A stretch of 64,000 nt of DNA from Anthopleura xanthogrammica (lineage: Eukaryota; Cnidaria; Anthozoa; Actiniaria; Actiniidae). Both the position numbers and the translations under genes were made by a program. Within the stretch, counting starts at the first letter, position 1. Every line of letters begins with the position of its first letter. Positions 35,204-49,333 of this stretch are shown piece by piece. Below the pieces are notes generated by a model, which saw only the letters and a program-made list of their open reading frames with translations, made no database searches and was not told the DNA's origin. Where the stretch lies: NCBI GenBank assembly GCA_964019055.1, contig CAXHSA010000028.1:62001-126000 (forward strand), in the 5' to 3' direction.

Positions 35204-38200
35204 CTCAAAACACGACGTTTTCACTGCTAAACGCAAGTTTTGGCCGAGAAAAGCACATTTTGGGTGTCCAAAACACTGTTTTGCTGGGGGAAAAAACTTT
35301 TTAGCCCAAAAAACTGAAAAATGGCCATTTTGGCTCTCAAAACCAGGTTTTTCGCTTACGGCGTGACCTGTTTGCTGAAACCCCCACTTTTTGCTCATGA
35401 TAATACCTCTTGAGATAAAAACACGACGTTTTGGCGAAAAAAATTCGGTTTTGGCTGAGTAAAGGTGCTTTTTGGTCAAAAAAGCTGTTTTTTGCTGAGA
35501 AAATTTGAAATTTGCTGAGAATTTTCTTTTGCTCAAAACACGACGTTTTCACTGCTAAACGCAAGTTTTGGCCGAGAAAAGCACATTTTGGGTGTCCAAA
35601 ACACTGTTTTGCTGGGGGGAAAAACTTTTTAGCCCAAAAAACTGAAAAATGGCCATTTTGGCTCTCAAAATCAGGTTTTTCGCTTACGGCGTGACCTGTT
35701 TGCTGAAACCCCCACTTTTTGCTCATGATAATACCTCTTGAGATAAAACACGACGTTTTGGCGAAAAAAAATTCGGTTTTGGCTGAGTAAAGGTGCTTTT
35801 TGGTCAAAAAAGCTGTTTTTTGCTGAGAAAATTTGAAATTTGCTGAGAATTTTCTTTTGCTCAAAACACGACGTTTTCACTGCTAAACGCAAGTTTTGGC
35901 CGAGAAAAGCACATTTTGGGTGTCCAAAACACTGTTTTGCTGGGGGAAAAAACTTTTTAGCCCAAAAAACTTAAAAAAGGCCATTTTGGCTCTCAAAACC
36001 AGGTTTTTCGCTTACGGCGTGACCTGTTTGCTGAAACCCCCACTTTTTGCTCATGATAATACCTCTTGAGATAAAAACACGACGTTTTGGCGAAAAAAAA
36101 TTCGGTTTTGGCTGAGTAAAGGTGCTTTTTGGTCAAAAAAGCTGTTTTTTGCTGAGAAAATTTGAAATTTGCTGAGAATTTTCTTTTGCTCAAAACACGA
36201 CGTTTTCACTGCTAAACGCAAGTTTTGGCCGAGAAAAGCACATTTTGGGTGTCCAAAACACTGTTTTGCTGGGGGAAAAAACTTTTTAGCCCAAAAAACT
36301 GAAAAAAGGCCATTTTGGCTCTCAAAACCAGGTTTTTCGCTTACGGTGTGACCTGTTTGCTGAAACCCCCACTTTTTGCTCATGATAATACCTCTTGAGA
36401 TAAAAACACGACGTTTTGGCGAAAAAAAATTCGGTTTTGGCTGAGTAAAGGTGCTTTTTGGTCAAAAAAGCTGTTTTTTGCTGAGAAAATTTGAAATTTG
36501 CTGAGAATTTTCTTTTGCTCAAAACACGACGTTTTCACTGCTAAACGCAAGTTTTGGCCGAGAAAAGCAAATTTTGGGTGTCCAAAACACTGTTTTGCTG
36601 GGGGAAAAAACTTTTTAGCCCAAAAAACTGAAAAATGGCCATTTTGGCTCTCAAAACCAGGTTTTTCGCTTACGGCGTGACCTGTTTGCTGAAACCCCCA
36701 CTTTTTGCTCATGATAATACCTCTTGAGATAAAAACACGACGTTTTGGCGAAAAAAAATTCGGTTTTGGCTGAGTAAAGGTGCTTTTTGGTCAAAAAAGC
36801 TGTTTTTTGCTGAGAAAATTTGAAATTTGCTGAGAATTTTCTTTTGCTCAAAACACGACGTTTTCACTGCTAAACGCAAGTTTTGGCCGAGAAAAGCACA
36901 TTTTGGGTGTCCAAAACACTGTTTTGCTGGGGGAAAAAACTTTTTAGCCCAAAAAACTGAAAAATGGCCATTTTGGCTCTCAAAACCAGGTTTTTCGCTT
37001 ACGGCGTGACCTGTTTGCTGAAACCCCCACTTTTTGCTCATGATAATACCTCTTGAGATAAAAACACGACGTTTTGGCGAAAAAAAATTCGGTTTTGGCT
37101 GAGTAAAGGTGCTTTTTGGTCAAAAAAGCTGTTTTTTTGCTGAGAAAATTTGAAATTTGCTGAGAATTTTCTTTTGCTCAAAACACGACGTTTTCACTGC
37201 TAAACGCAAGTTTTGGCCGAGAAAAGCACATTTTGGGTGTCCAAAACACTGTTTTGCTGGGGGAAAAAACTTTTTAGCCCAAAAAACTGCAAAATGGCCA
37301 TTTTGGCTCTCAAAACCAGGTTTTTCGCTTACGGCGTGACCTGTTTGCTGAAACCCCCACTTTTTGCTCATGATAATACCTCTTGAGATAAAAACACGAC
37401 GTTTTGGCGAAAAAAAATTCGGTTTTGGCTGAGTAAAGGTGCTTTTTGGTCAAAAAAGCTGTTTTTTTGCTGAGAAAATTTGAAATTTGCTGAGAATTTT
37501 CTTTTGCTCAAAACACGACGTTTTCACTGCTAAACGCAAGTTTTGGCCGAGAAAAGCACATTTTGGGTGTCCAAAACACTGTTTTGCTGGGGGAAAAAAC
37601 TTTTTAGCCCAAAAAACTGCAAAATGGCCATTTTGGCTCTCAAAACCAGGTTTTTCGCTTACGGCGTGACCTGTTTGCTGAAACCCCCACTTTTTGCTCA
37701 TGATAATACCTCTTGAGATAAAAACACGACGTTTTGGCGAAAAAAAATTCGGTTTTGGCTGAGTAAAGGTGCTTTTTGGTCAAAAAAGCTGTTTTTTGCT
37801 GAGAAAATTTGAAATTTGCTGAGAATTTTCTTTTGCTCAAAACACGACGTTTTCACTGCTAAACGCAAGTTTTGGCCGAGAAAAGCACATTTTGGGTGTC
37901 CAAAACACTGTTTTGCTGGGGGAAAAAACTTTTTAGCCCAAAAAACTGAAAAATGGCCATTTTGGCTCTCAAAACCAGGTTTTTCGCTTACGGCGTGACC
38001 TGTTTGCTGAAACCCCCACTTTTTGCTCATGATAATACCTCTTGAGATAAAAACACGACGTTTTGGCGAAAAAAAATTCGGTTTTGGCTGAGTAAAGGTG
38101 CTTTTTGGTCAAAAAAGCTGTTTTTTGCTGAGAAAATTTGAAATTTGCCGAGAATTTTCTTTTGCTCAAAACACGACGTTTTCACTGCTAAACGCAAGTT

Positions 38201-39151
38201 TTGGCCGAGAAAAGCACATTTTGGGTGTCCAAAACACTGTTTTGCTGGGGGAAAAAACTTTTTAGCCCAAAAAACTGAAAAATGGCCATTTTGGCTCTCA
38301 AAACCAGGTTTTTCGCTTACGGCGTGACCTGTTTGCTGAAACCCCCACTTTTTGCTCATGATAATACCTCTTGAGATAAAAACACGACGTTTTGGCGAAA
38401 AAAAATTCGGTTTTGGCTGAGTAAAGGTGCTTTTTGGTCAAAAAAGCTGTTTTTTGCTGAGAAAATTTGAAATTTGCTGAGAATTTTCTTTTGCTCAAAA
38501 CACGACGTTTTCACTGCTAAACGCAAGTTTTGGCCGAGAAAAGCACATTTTGGGTGTCCAAAACACTGTTTTGCTGGGGGAAAAAACTTTTTAGCCCAAA
38601 AAACTGAAAAATGGCCATTTTGGCTCTCAAAACCAGGTTTTTCGCTTACGGCGTGACCTGTTTGCTGAAACCCCCACTTTTTGCTCATGATAATACCTCT
38701 TGAGATAAAAACACGACGTTTTGGCGAAAAAAAATTCGGTTTTTGCTGAGTAAAGGTGCTTTTTGGTCAAAAAAGCTGTTTTTTGCTGAGAAAATTTGAA
38801 ATTTGCCGAGAATTTTCTTTTGCTCAAAACACGACGTTTTCACTGCTAAACGCAAGTTTTGGCCGAGAAAAGCACATTTTGGGTGTCCAAAACACTGTTT
38901 TGCTGGGGGAAAAAACTTTTTAGCCCAAAAAACTGAAAAATGGCCATTTTGGCTCTCAAAACCAGGTTTTTCGCTTACGGCGTGACCTGTTTGCTGAAAC
39001 CCCCACTTTTTGCTCATGATAATACCTCTTGAGATAAAAACACGAGGTTTTGGCGAAAAAAAATTCGGTTTTGGCTGAGTAAAGGTGCTTTTTGGTCAAA
39101 AAAGCTGTTTTTTGCTGAGAAAATTTGAAATTTGCTGAGAATTTTCTTTTG
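35204..39151. repeat. Variable family B stretch leading into the hexamer repeat
   Basis: This stretch contains single-base losses near 35439 and 35747 (GATAAAACACG), 6G:5A at 35616, and ACTTAAAAAAGG near 35970. Two successive units near 37132 and 37462 each have an extra T together with CTGCAAAATGG. From 38027 a GCCGAGAATTTT variant appears in alternate units (near 38147 and 38805, then 39463), suggesting a short dimeric pattern. Confidence 0.8.
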
Positions 39152-42100
39152 CTCAAAACACGACGTTTTCACTGCTAAACGCAAGTTTTGGCCGAGAAAA
39201 GCACATTTTGGGTGTCCAAAACACTGTTTTGCTGGGGGAAAAAACTTTTTAGCCCAAAAAACTGAAAAATGGCCATTTTGGCTCTCAAAACCAGGTTTTT
39301 CGCTTACGGCGTGACCTGTTTGCTGAAACCCCCACTTTTTGCTCATGATAATACCTCTTGAGATAAAAACACGAGGTTTTGGCGAAAAAAAATTCGGTTT
39401 TGGCTGAGTAAAGGTGCTTTTTGGTCAAAAAAGCTGTTTTTTGCTGAGAAAATTTGAAATTTGCCGAGAATTTTCTTTTGCTCAAAACACGACGTTTTCA
39501 CTGCTAAACGCAAGTTTTGGCCGAGAAAAGCACATTTTGGGTGTCCAAAACACTGTTTTGCTGGGGGAAAAAACTTTTTAGCCCAAAAAACTGAAAAATG
39601 GCCATTTTGGCTCTCAAAACCAGGTTTTTCGCTTACGGCGTGACCTGTTTGCTGAAACCCCCACTTTTTGCTCATGATAATACCTCTTGAGATAAAAACA
39701 CGACGTTTTGGCGAAAAAAAATTCGGTTTTGGCTGAGTAAAGGTGCTTTTTGGTCAAAAAAGCTGTTTTTTGCTGAGAAAATTTGAAATTTGCTGAGAAT
39801 TTTCTTTTGCTCAAAACACGACGTTTTCACTGCTAAACGCAAGTTTTGGCCGAGAAAAGCACATTTTGGGTGTCCAAAACACTGTTTTGCTGGGGGAAAA
39901 AACTTTTTAGCCCAAAAAACTGAAAAATGGCCATTTTGGCTCTCAAAACCAGGTTTTTCGCTTACGGCGTGACCTGTTTGCTGAAACCCCCACTTTTTGC
40001 TCATGATAATACCTCTTGAGATAAAAACACGAGGTTTTGGCGAAAAAAAATTCGGTTTTGGCTGAGTAAAGGTGCTTTTTGGTCAAAAAAGCTGTTTTTT
40101 GCTGAGAAAATTTGAAATTTGCTGAGAATTTTCTTTTGCTCAAAACACGACGTTTTCACTGCTAAACGCAAGTTTTGGCCGAGAAAAGCACATTTTGGGT
40201 GTCCAAAACACTGTTTTGCTGGGGGAAAAAACTTTTTAGCCCAAAAAACTGAAAAATGGCCATTTTGGCTCTCAAAACCAGGTTTTTCGCTTACGGCGTG
40301 ACCTGTTTGCTGAAACCCCCACTTTTTGCTCATGATAATACCTCTTGAGATAAAAACACGAGGTTTTGGCGAAAAAAAATTCGGTTTTGGCTGAGTAAAG
40401 GTGCTTTTTGGTCAAAAAAGCTGTTTTTTGCTAATAAAAATTTGAAATTTGCTGAGAATTTTCTTTTGCTCAAAACACGACGTTTTCACTGCTAAACGCA
40501 AGTTTTGGCCGAGAAAAGCACATTTTGGGTGTCCAAAACACTGTTTTGCTGGGGGAAAAAACTTTTTAGCCCAAAAAACTGAAAAATGGCCATTTTGGCT
40601 CTCAAAACCAGGTTTTTCGCTTACGGCGTGACCTGTTTGCTGAAACCCCCACTTTTTGCTCATGATAATACCTCTTGAGATAAAAACACGAGGTTTTGGC
40701 GAAAAAAAATTCGGTTTTGGCTGAGTAAAGGTGCTTTTTGGTCAAAAAAGCTGTTTTTTGCTGAGAAAATTTGAAATTTGCTGAGAATTTTCTTTTGCTC
40801 AAAACACGACGTTTTCACTGCTAAACGCAAGTTTTGGCCGAGAAAAGCACATTTTGGGTGTCCAAAACACTGTTTTGCTGGGGGAAAAATATTTTTTAGC
40901 CCAAAAAACTGAAAAATGGCCATTTTGGCTCTCAAAACCAGGTTTTTCGCTTACGGCGTGACCTGTTTGCTGAAACCCCCTCTTTTTGCTCATGATAATA
41001 CCTCTTGAGATAAAAACACGACGTTTTGGCGAAAAAAAATTCGGTTTTGGCTGAGTAAAGGTGCTTTTTGGTCAAAAAAGCTGTTTTTTGCTGAGAAAAT
41101 TTGAAATTTGCTGAGAATTTTCTTTTGCTCAAAACACGACGTTTTCACTGCTAAACGCAAGTTTTGGCCGAGAAAAGCACATTTTGGGTGTCCAAAACAC
41201 TGTTTTGCTGGGGGAAAAAACTTTTTAGCCCAAAAAACTGAAAAATGGCCATTTTGGCTCTCAAAACCAGGTTTTTCGCTTACGGCGTGACCTGTTTGCT
41301 GAAACCCCCACTTTTTGCTCATGATAATACCTCTTGAGATAAAAACACGACGTTTTGGCGAAAAAAAATTCGGTTTTGGCTGAGTAAAGGTGCTTTTTGG
41401 TCAAAAAAGCTGTTTTTTGCTGAGAAAATTTGAAATTTGCCGAGAATTTTCTTTTGCTCAAAACACGACGTTTTCACTGCTAAACGCAAGTTTTGGCCGA
41501 GAAAAGCACATTTTGGGTGTCCAAAACACTGTTTTGCTGGGGGAAAAAACTTTTTAGCCCAAAAAACTGAAAAATGGCCATTTTGGCTCTCAAAACCAGG
41601 TTTTTCGCTTACGGCGTGACCTGTTTGCTGAAACCCCCACTTTTTGCTCATGATAATACCTCTTGAGATAAAAACACGACGTTTTGGCGAAAAAAAATTC
41701 GGTTTTGGCTGAGTAAAGGTGCTTTTTGGTCAAAAAAGCTGTTTTTTGCTGAGAAAATTTGAAATTTGCTGAGAATTTTCTTTTGCTCAAAACACGACGT
41801 TTTCACTGCTAAACGCAAGTTTTGGCCGAGAAAAGCACATTTTGGGTGTCCAAAACACTGTTTTGCTGGGGGAAAAAACTTTTTAGCCCAAAAAACTGAA
41901 AAATGGCCATTTTGGCTCTCAAAACCAGGTTTTTCGCTTACGGCGTGACCTGTTTGCTGAAACCCCCACTTTTTGCTCATGATAATACCTCTTGAGATAA
42001 AAACACGAGGTTTTGGCGAAAAAAAATTCGGTTTTGGCTGAGTAAAGGTGCTTTTTGGTCAAAAAAGCTGTTTTTTGCTGAGAAAATTTGAAATTTGCTG

Positions 42101-43101
42101 AGAATTTTCTTTTGCTCAAAACACGACGTTTTCACTGCTAAACGCAAGTTTTGGCCGAGAAAAGCACATTTTGGGTGTCCAAAACACTGTTTTGCTGGGG
42201 GAAAAAACTTTTTAGCCCAAAAAACTGAAAAATGGCCATTTTGGCTCTCAAAACCAGGTTTTTCGCTTACGGCGTGACCTGTTTGCTGAAACCCCCACTT
42301 TTTGCTCATGATAATACCTCTTGAGATAAAAACACGAGGTTTTGGCGAAAAAAAATTCGGTTTTGGCTGAGTAAAGGTGCTTTTTGGTCAAAAAAGCTGT
42401 TTTTTGCTGAGAAAATTTGAAATTTGCTGAGAATTTTCTTTTGCTCAAAACACGACGTTTTCACTGCTAAACGCAAGTTTTGGCCGAGAAAAGCACATTT
42501 TGGGTGTCCAAAACACTGTTTTGCTGGGGGAAAAAACTTTTTAGCCCAAAAAACTGAAAAATGGCCATTTTGGCTCTCAAAACCAGGTTTTTCGCTTACG
42601 GCGTGACCTGTTTGCTGAAACCCCCACTTTTTGCTCATGATAATACCTCTTGAGATAAAAACACGAGGTTTTGGCGAAAAAAAATTCGGTTTTGGCTGAG
42701 TAAAGGTGCTTTTTGGTCAAAAAAGCTGTTTTTTGCTGAGAAAATTTGAAATTTGCTGAGAATTTTCTTTTGCTCAAAACACGACGTTTTCACTGCTAAA
42801 CGCAAGTTTTGGCCGAGAAAAGCACATTTTGGGTGTCCAAAACACTGTTTTGCTGGGGGAAAAAACTTTTTAGCCCAAAAAACTGAAAAATGGCCATTTT
42901 GGCTCTCAAAACCAGGTTTTTCGCTTACGGCGTGACCTGTTTGCTGAAACCCCCTCTTTTTGCTCATGATAATACCTCTTGAGATAAAAACACGACGTTT
43001 TGGCGAAAAAAAATTCGGTTTTGGCTGAGTAAAGGTGCTTTTTGGTCAAAAAAGCTGTTTTTTGCTGAGAAAATTTGAAATTTGCTGAGAATTTTCTTTT
43101 G
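39152..43101. repeat. Higher-order repeat: six-unit block (1976 and 1974 bp), two copies
   Basis: Block 1 is 39152-41127 and block 2 is 41128-43101. In each, the first unit ends with GCCGAGAATT (39463 and 41439), the second is standard, the third to fifth carry CACGAGGTTTT (40028, 40357 and 40686; then 42004, 42333 and 42662), and the sixth carries CCCCCTCTTTT (near 40976 and 42950). Block 1 has two private one-base insertions, near 40434 (GCTAATAAAAATTTG) and 40891 (ATATTTTTTAG). The ordered sharing of four markers is strong evidence for a six-unit tandem duplication. Confidence 0.92.
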
Positions 43102-46100
43102 CTCAAAACACGACGTTTTCACTGCTAAACGCAAGTTTTGGCCGAGAAAAGCACATTTTGGGTGTCCAAAACACTGTTTTGCTGGGGGAAAAAACTTTTT
43201 AGCCCAAAAAACTGAAAAATGGCCATTTTGGCTCTCAAAACCAGGTTTTTCGCTTACGGCGTGACCTGTTTGCTGAAACCCCCACTTTTTGCTCATGATA
43301 ATACCTCTTGAGATAAAAACACGACGTTTTGGCGAAAAAAAATTCGGTTTTGGCTGAGTAAAGGTGCTTTTTGGTCAAAAAAGCTGTTTTTTGCTGAGAA
43401 AATTTGAAATTTGCTGAGAATTTTGTTTTGCTCAAAACACGACGTTTTCACTGCTAAACGCAAGTTTTGGCCGAGAAAAGCACATTTTGGGTGTCCAAAA
43501 CACTGTTTTGCTGGGGGAAAAAACTTTTTAGCCCAAAAAACTGCAAAATGGCCATTTTGGCTCTCAAAACCAGGTTTTTCGCTTACGGCGTGACCTGTTT
43601 GCTGAAACCCCCACTTTTTGCTCATGATAATACCTCTTGAGATAAAAACACGACGTTTTGGCGAAAAAAAATTCGGTTTTGGCTGAGTAAAGGTGCTTTT
43701 TGGTCAAAAAAGCTGTTTATTGCTGAGAAAATTTGAAATTTGCTGAGAATTTTCTTTTGCTCAAAACACGACGTTTTCACTGCTAAACGCAAGTTTTGGC
43801 CGAGAAAAGCACATTTTGGGTGTCCAAAACACTGTTTTGCTGGGGGAAAAAACTTTTTAGCCCAAAAAACTGAAAAATGGCCATTTTGGCTCTCAAAACC
43901 AGGTTTTTCGCTTACGGCGTGACCTGTTTGCTGAAACCCCCACTTTTTGCTCATGATAATACCTCTTGAGATAAAAACACGACGTTTTGGCGAAAAAAAA
44001 TTCGGTTTTGGCTGAGTAAAGGTGCTTTTTGGTCAAAAAAGCTGTTTTTTGCTGAGAAAATTTGAAATTTGCTGAGAATTTTCTTTTGCTCAAAACACGA
44101 CGTTTTCACTGCTAAACGCAAGTTTTGGCCGAGAAAAGCACATTTTGGGTGTCCAAAACACTGTTTTGCTGGGGGAAAAAACTTTTTAGCCCAAAAAACT
44201 GAAAAATGGCCATTTTGGCTCTCAAAACCAGGTTTTTCGCTTACGGCGTGACCTGTTTGCTGAAACCCCCACTCTTTGCTCATGATAATACCTCTTGAGA
44301 TAAAAACACGACGTTTTGCCGAAAAAAAATTCGGTTTTGGCTGAGTAAAGGTGCTTTTTGGTCAAAAAAGCTGTTTTTTGCTGAGAAAATTTGAAATTTG
44401 CTGAGAATTTTCTTTTGCTCAAAACACGACGTTTTCACTGCTAAACGCAAGTTTTGGCCGAGAAAAGCACATTTTGGGTGTCTAAAACACTGTTTTGCTG
44501 GGGGAAAAAACTTTTTAGCCCAAAAAACTGAAAAATGGCCATTTTGGCTCTCAAAACCAGGTTTTTCGCTTACGGCGTGACCTGTTTGCTGAAACCCCCA
44601 CTTTTTGCTCATGATAATACCTCTTGAGATAAAAACACGACGTTTTGGCGAAAAAAAATTCGGTTTTGGCTGAGTAAAGGTGCTTTTTGGTCAAAAAAGC
44701 TGTTTTTTGCTGAGAAAATTTGAAATTTGCTGAGAATTTTCTTTTGCTCAAAACACAACGTTTTCACTGCTAAACGCAAGTTTTGGCCGAGAAAAGCACA
44801 TTTTGGGTGTCCAAAACACTGTTTTGCTGGGGGAAAAAACTTTTTAGCCCAAAAAACTGAAAAATGGCCATTTTGGCTCTCAAAACCAGGTTTTTCGCTT
44901 ACGGCGTGACCTGTTTGCTGAAACCCCCACTTTTTGCTCATGATAATACCTCTTGAGATAAAAACACGACGTTTTGGCGAAAAAAAATTCGGTTTTGGCT
45001 GAGTAAAGGTGCTTTTTGGTCAAAAAAGCTGTTTATTGCTGAGAAAATTTGAAATTTGCTGAGAATTTTCTTTTGCTCAAAACACGACGTTTTCACTGCT
45101 AAACGCAAGTTTTGGCCGAGAAAAGCACATTTTAGCTGTCCAAAACACTGTTTTGCTGGGGGAAAAAACTTTTTAGCCCAAAAAACTGCAAAATGGCCAT
45201 TTTGGCTCTCAAAACCAGGTTTTTCGCTTACAGCGTGACCTGTTTGCTGAAACCCCCACTTTTTGCTCATGATAATACCTCTTGAGATAAAAACACGACG
45301 TTTTGGCGAAAAAAAATTCGGTTTTGGCTGAGTAAAGGTGCTTTTTGGTCAAAAAAGCTGTTTTTTGCTGAGAAAATTTGAAATTTGCTGAGAATTTTCT
45401 TTTGCTCAAAACACGACGTTTTCACTGCTAAACGCAAGTTTTGGCCGAGAAAAGCACATTTTGGGTGTCCAAAACACTGTTTTGCTGGGGGAAAAAACTT
45501 TTTAGCCCAAAAAACTGAAAAATGGCCATTTTGGCTCTCAAAACCAGGTTTTTCGCTTACGGCGTGACCTGTTTGCTGAAACCCCCACTTTTTGCTCATG
45601 ATAATACCTCTTGAGATACAAAACACGACGTTTTGGCGAAAAAAAATTCGGTTTTGGCTGAGTAAAGGTGCTTTTTGGTCAAAAAAGCTGTTTTTTGCTG
45701 AGAAAATTTGAAATTTGCTGAGAATTTTCTTTTGCTCAAAACACGACGTTTTCACTGCTAAACGCAAGTTTTGGCCGAGAAAAGCACATTTTGGCTGTCC
45801 AAAACACTGTTTTGCTGGGGGAAAAAACTTTTTAGCCCAAAAAACTGAAAAATGGCCATTTTGGCTCTCAAAACCAGGTTTTTCGCTTACGGCGTGACCT
45901 GTTTGCTGAAACCCCCACTCTTTGCTCATGAAAATACCTCTTGAGATAAAAACACGACGTTTTGCCGAAAAAAAATTCGGTTTTGGCTGAGTAAAGGTGC
46001 TTTTTGGTCAAAAAAGCTGTTTTTTGCTGAGAAAATTTGAAATTTGCTGAGAATTTTCTTTTGCTCAAAACACGACGTTTTCACTGCTAAACGCAAGTTT

Positions 46101-46705
46101 TGGCCGAGAAAAGCACATTTTGGGTGTCTAAAACACTGTTTTGCTGGGGGAAAAAACTTTTTAGCCCAAAAAACTGAAAAATGGCCATTTTGGCTCTCAA
46201 AACCAGGTTTTTCGCTTACGGCGTGACCTGTTTGCTGAAACCCCCACTTTTTGCTCATGATAATACCTCTTGAGATAAAAACACGACGTTTTGGCGAAAA
46301 AAAATTCGGTTTTGGCTGAGTAAAGGTGCTTTTTGGTCAAAAAAGCTGTTTTTTGCTGAGAAAATTTTAAATTTGCTGAGAATTTTCTTTTGCTCAAAAC
46401 ACGACGTTTTCACTGCTAAACGCAAGTTTTGGCCGAGAAAAGCACATTTTGGCTGTCCAAAACACTGTTTTGCTGGGGGAAAAAACTTTTTAGCCCAAAA
46501 AACTGCAAAATGGCCATTTTGGCTCTCAAAACCAGGTTTTTCGCTTACGGCGTGACCTGTTTGCTGAAACCCCCACTTTTTGCTCATGATAATACCTCTT
46601 GAGATAAAAACACGACGTTTTGGCGAAAAAAAATTCGGTTTTGGCTGAGTAAAGGTGCTTTTTGGTCAAAAAAGCTGTTTTTTGCTGAGAAAATTTGAAA
46701 TTTGC

Positions 46706-47034
46706 TGAGAATTTTCTTTTGCTCAAAACACGACGTTTTCACTGCTAAACGCAAGTTTTGGCCGAGAAAAGCACATTTTGGGTGTCCAAAACACTGTTTT
46801 GCTGGGGGAAAAAACTTTTTAGCCCAAAAAACTGCAAAATGGCCATTTTGGCTCTCAAAACCAGGTTTTTCGCTTACGGCGTGACCTGTTTGCTGAAACC
46901 CCCACTTTTTGCTCATGATAATACCTCTTGAGATAAAAACACGACGTTTTGGCGAAAAAAAATTCGGTTTTGGCTGAGTAAAGGTGCTTTTTGGTCAAAA
47001 AAGCTGTTTTTTGCTAAGAATTTTCTTTTGCTCA
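46706..47034. repeat. Unit pair region with first 20-bp deletion (near 47015)
   Basis: TTTTTTGCTAAGAATTTTC near 47010-47028 shows that one copy of the 20-bp subrepeat is missing, so this unit is shortened by 20 bp. The following unit carries GGCTGTCC and CCCAAGAAAC. The GCTAAG base is shared with the first 20-bp duplication near 11803. Confidence 0.88.
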
Positions 47035-49333
47035 AAACACGACGTTTTCACTGCTAAACGCAAGTTTTGGCCGAGAAAAGCACATTTTGGCTGTCCAAAA
47101 CACTGTTTTGCTGGGGGAAAAAACTTTTTAGCCCAAGAAACTGAAAAATGGCCATTTTGGCTCTCAAAACCAGGTTTTTCGCTTACGGCGTGACCTGTTT
47201 GCTGAAACCCCCACTTTTTGCTCATGATAATACCTCTTGAGATAAAAACACGACGTTTTGGCGAAAAAAAATTCGGTTTTGGCTGAGTAAAGGTGCTTTT
47301 TGGTCAAAAAAGCTGTTTTTTGCTGAGAAAATTTGAAATTTGCTGAGAATTTTCTTTTGCTCAAAACACGACGTTTTCACTGCTAAACGCAAGTTTTGGC
47401 CGAGAAAAGCACATTTTGGGTGTCCAAAACACTGTTTTGCTGGGGGAAAAAACTTTTTAGCCCAAAAAACTGAAAAATGGCCATTTTGGCTCTCAAAACC
47501 AGGTTTTTCGCTTACGGCGTGACCTGTTTGCTGAAACCCCCACTTTTTGCTCATGATAATACCTCTTGAGATAAAAACACGACGTTTTGGCGAAAAAAAA
47601 TTCGGTTTTGGCTGAGTAAAGGTGCTTTTTGGTCAAAAAAGCTGTTTTTTGCTGAGAAAATTTGAAATTTGCTGAGAATTTTGTTTTGCTCAAAACACGA
47701 CGTTTTCACTGCTAAACGCAAGTTTTGGCCGAGAAAAGCACATTTTGGGTGTCCAAAACACTGTTTTGCTGGGGGAAAAAACTTTTTAGCCCAAAAAACT
47801 GAAAAATGGCCATTTTGGCTCTCAAAACCAGGTTTTTCGCTTACGGCGTGACCTGTTTGCTGAAACCCCCACTCTTTGCTCATGATAATACCTCTTGAGA
47901 TAAAAACACGACGTTTTGCCGAAAAAAAATTCGGTTTTGGCTGAGTAAAGGTGCTTTTTGGTCAAAAAAGCTGTTTTTTGCTGAGAAAATTTGAAATTTG
48001 CTGAGAATTTTCTTTTGCTCAAAACACGACGTTTTCACTGCTAAACGCAAGTTTTGGCCGAGAAAAGCACATTTTGGGTGTCTAAAACACTGTTTTGCTG
48101 GGGGAAAAAACTTTTTAGCCCAAAAAACTGAAAAATGGCCATTTTGGCTCTCAAAACCAGGTTTTTCGCTTACGGCGTGACCTGTTTGCTGAAACCCCCA
48201 CTTTTTGCTCATGATAATACCTCTTGAGATAAAAACACGACGTTTTGGCGAAAAAAAATTCGGTTTTGGCTGAGTAAAGGTGCTTTTTGGTCAAAAAAGC
48301 TGTTTTTTGCTGAGAAAATTTGAAATTTGCTGAGAATTTTCTTTTGCTCAAAACACGACGTTTTCACTGCTAAACGCAAGTTTTGGCCGAGAAAAGCACA
48401 TTTTGGCTGTCCAAAACACTGTTTTGCTGGGGGAAAAAACTTTTTAGCCCAAAAAACTGAAAAATGGCCATTTTGGCTCTCAAAACCAGGTTTTTCGCTT
48501 ACGGCGTGACCTGTTTGCTGAAACCCCCACTTTTTGCTCATGATAATACCTCTTGAGATAAAAACACGACGTTTTGGCGAAAAAAAATTCGGTTTTGGCT
48601 GAGTAAAGGTGCTTTTTGGTCAAAAAAGCTGTTTTTTGCTGAGAAAATTTGAAATTTGCTGAGAATTTTCTTTTGCTCAAAACACGACGTTTTCACTGCT
48701 AAACGCAAGTTTTGGCCGAGAAAAGCACATTTTGGCTGTCCAAAACACTGTTTTGCTGGGGGAAAAAACTTTTTAGCCCAAAAAACTGAAAAATGGCCAT
48801 TTTGGCTCTCAAAACCAGGTTTTTCGCTTACGGCGTGACCTGTTTGCTGAAACCCCCACTTTTTGCTCATGATAATACCTCTTGAGATAAAAACACGACG
48901 TTTTGGCGAAAAAAAATTCGGTTTTGGCTGAGTAAAGGTGCTTTTTGGTCAAAAAAGCTGTTTTTTGCTGAGAAAATTTGAAATTTGCTGAGAATTTTCT
49001 TTTGCTCAAAACACGACGTTTTCACTGCTAAACGCAAGTTTTGGCCGAGAAAAGCACATTTTGGCTGTCCAAAACACTGTTTTGCTGGGGGAAAAAACTT
49101 TTTAGCCCAAAAAACTGAAAAATGGCCATTTTGGCTCTCAAAACCAGGTTTTTCGCTTACGGCGTGACCTGTTTGCTGAAACCCCCACTTTTTGCTCATG
49201 ATAATACAACTTGAGATAAAAACACGACGTTTTGGCGAAAAAAAATTCGGTTTTGGCTGAGTAAAGGTGCTTTTTGGTCAAAAAAGCTGTTTTTTGCTGA
49301 GAAAATTTGAAATTTGCTGAGAATTTTCTTTTG

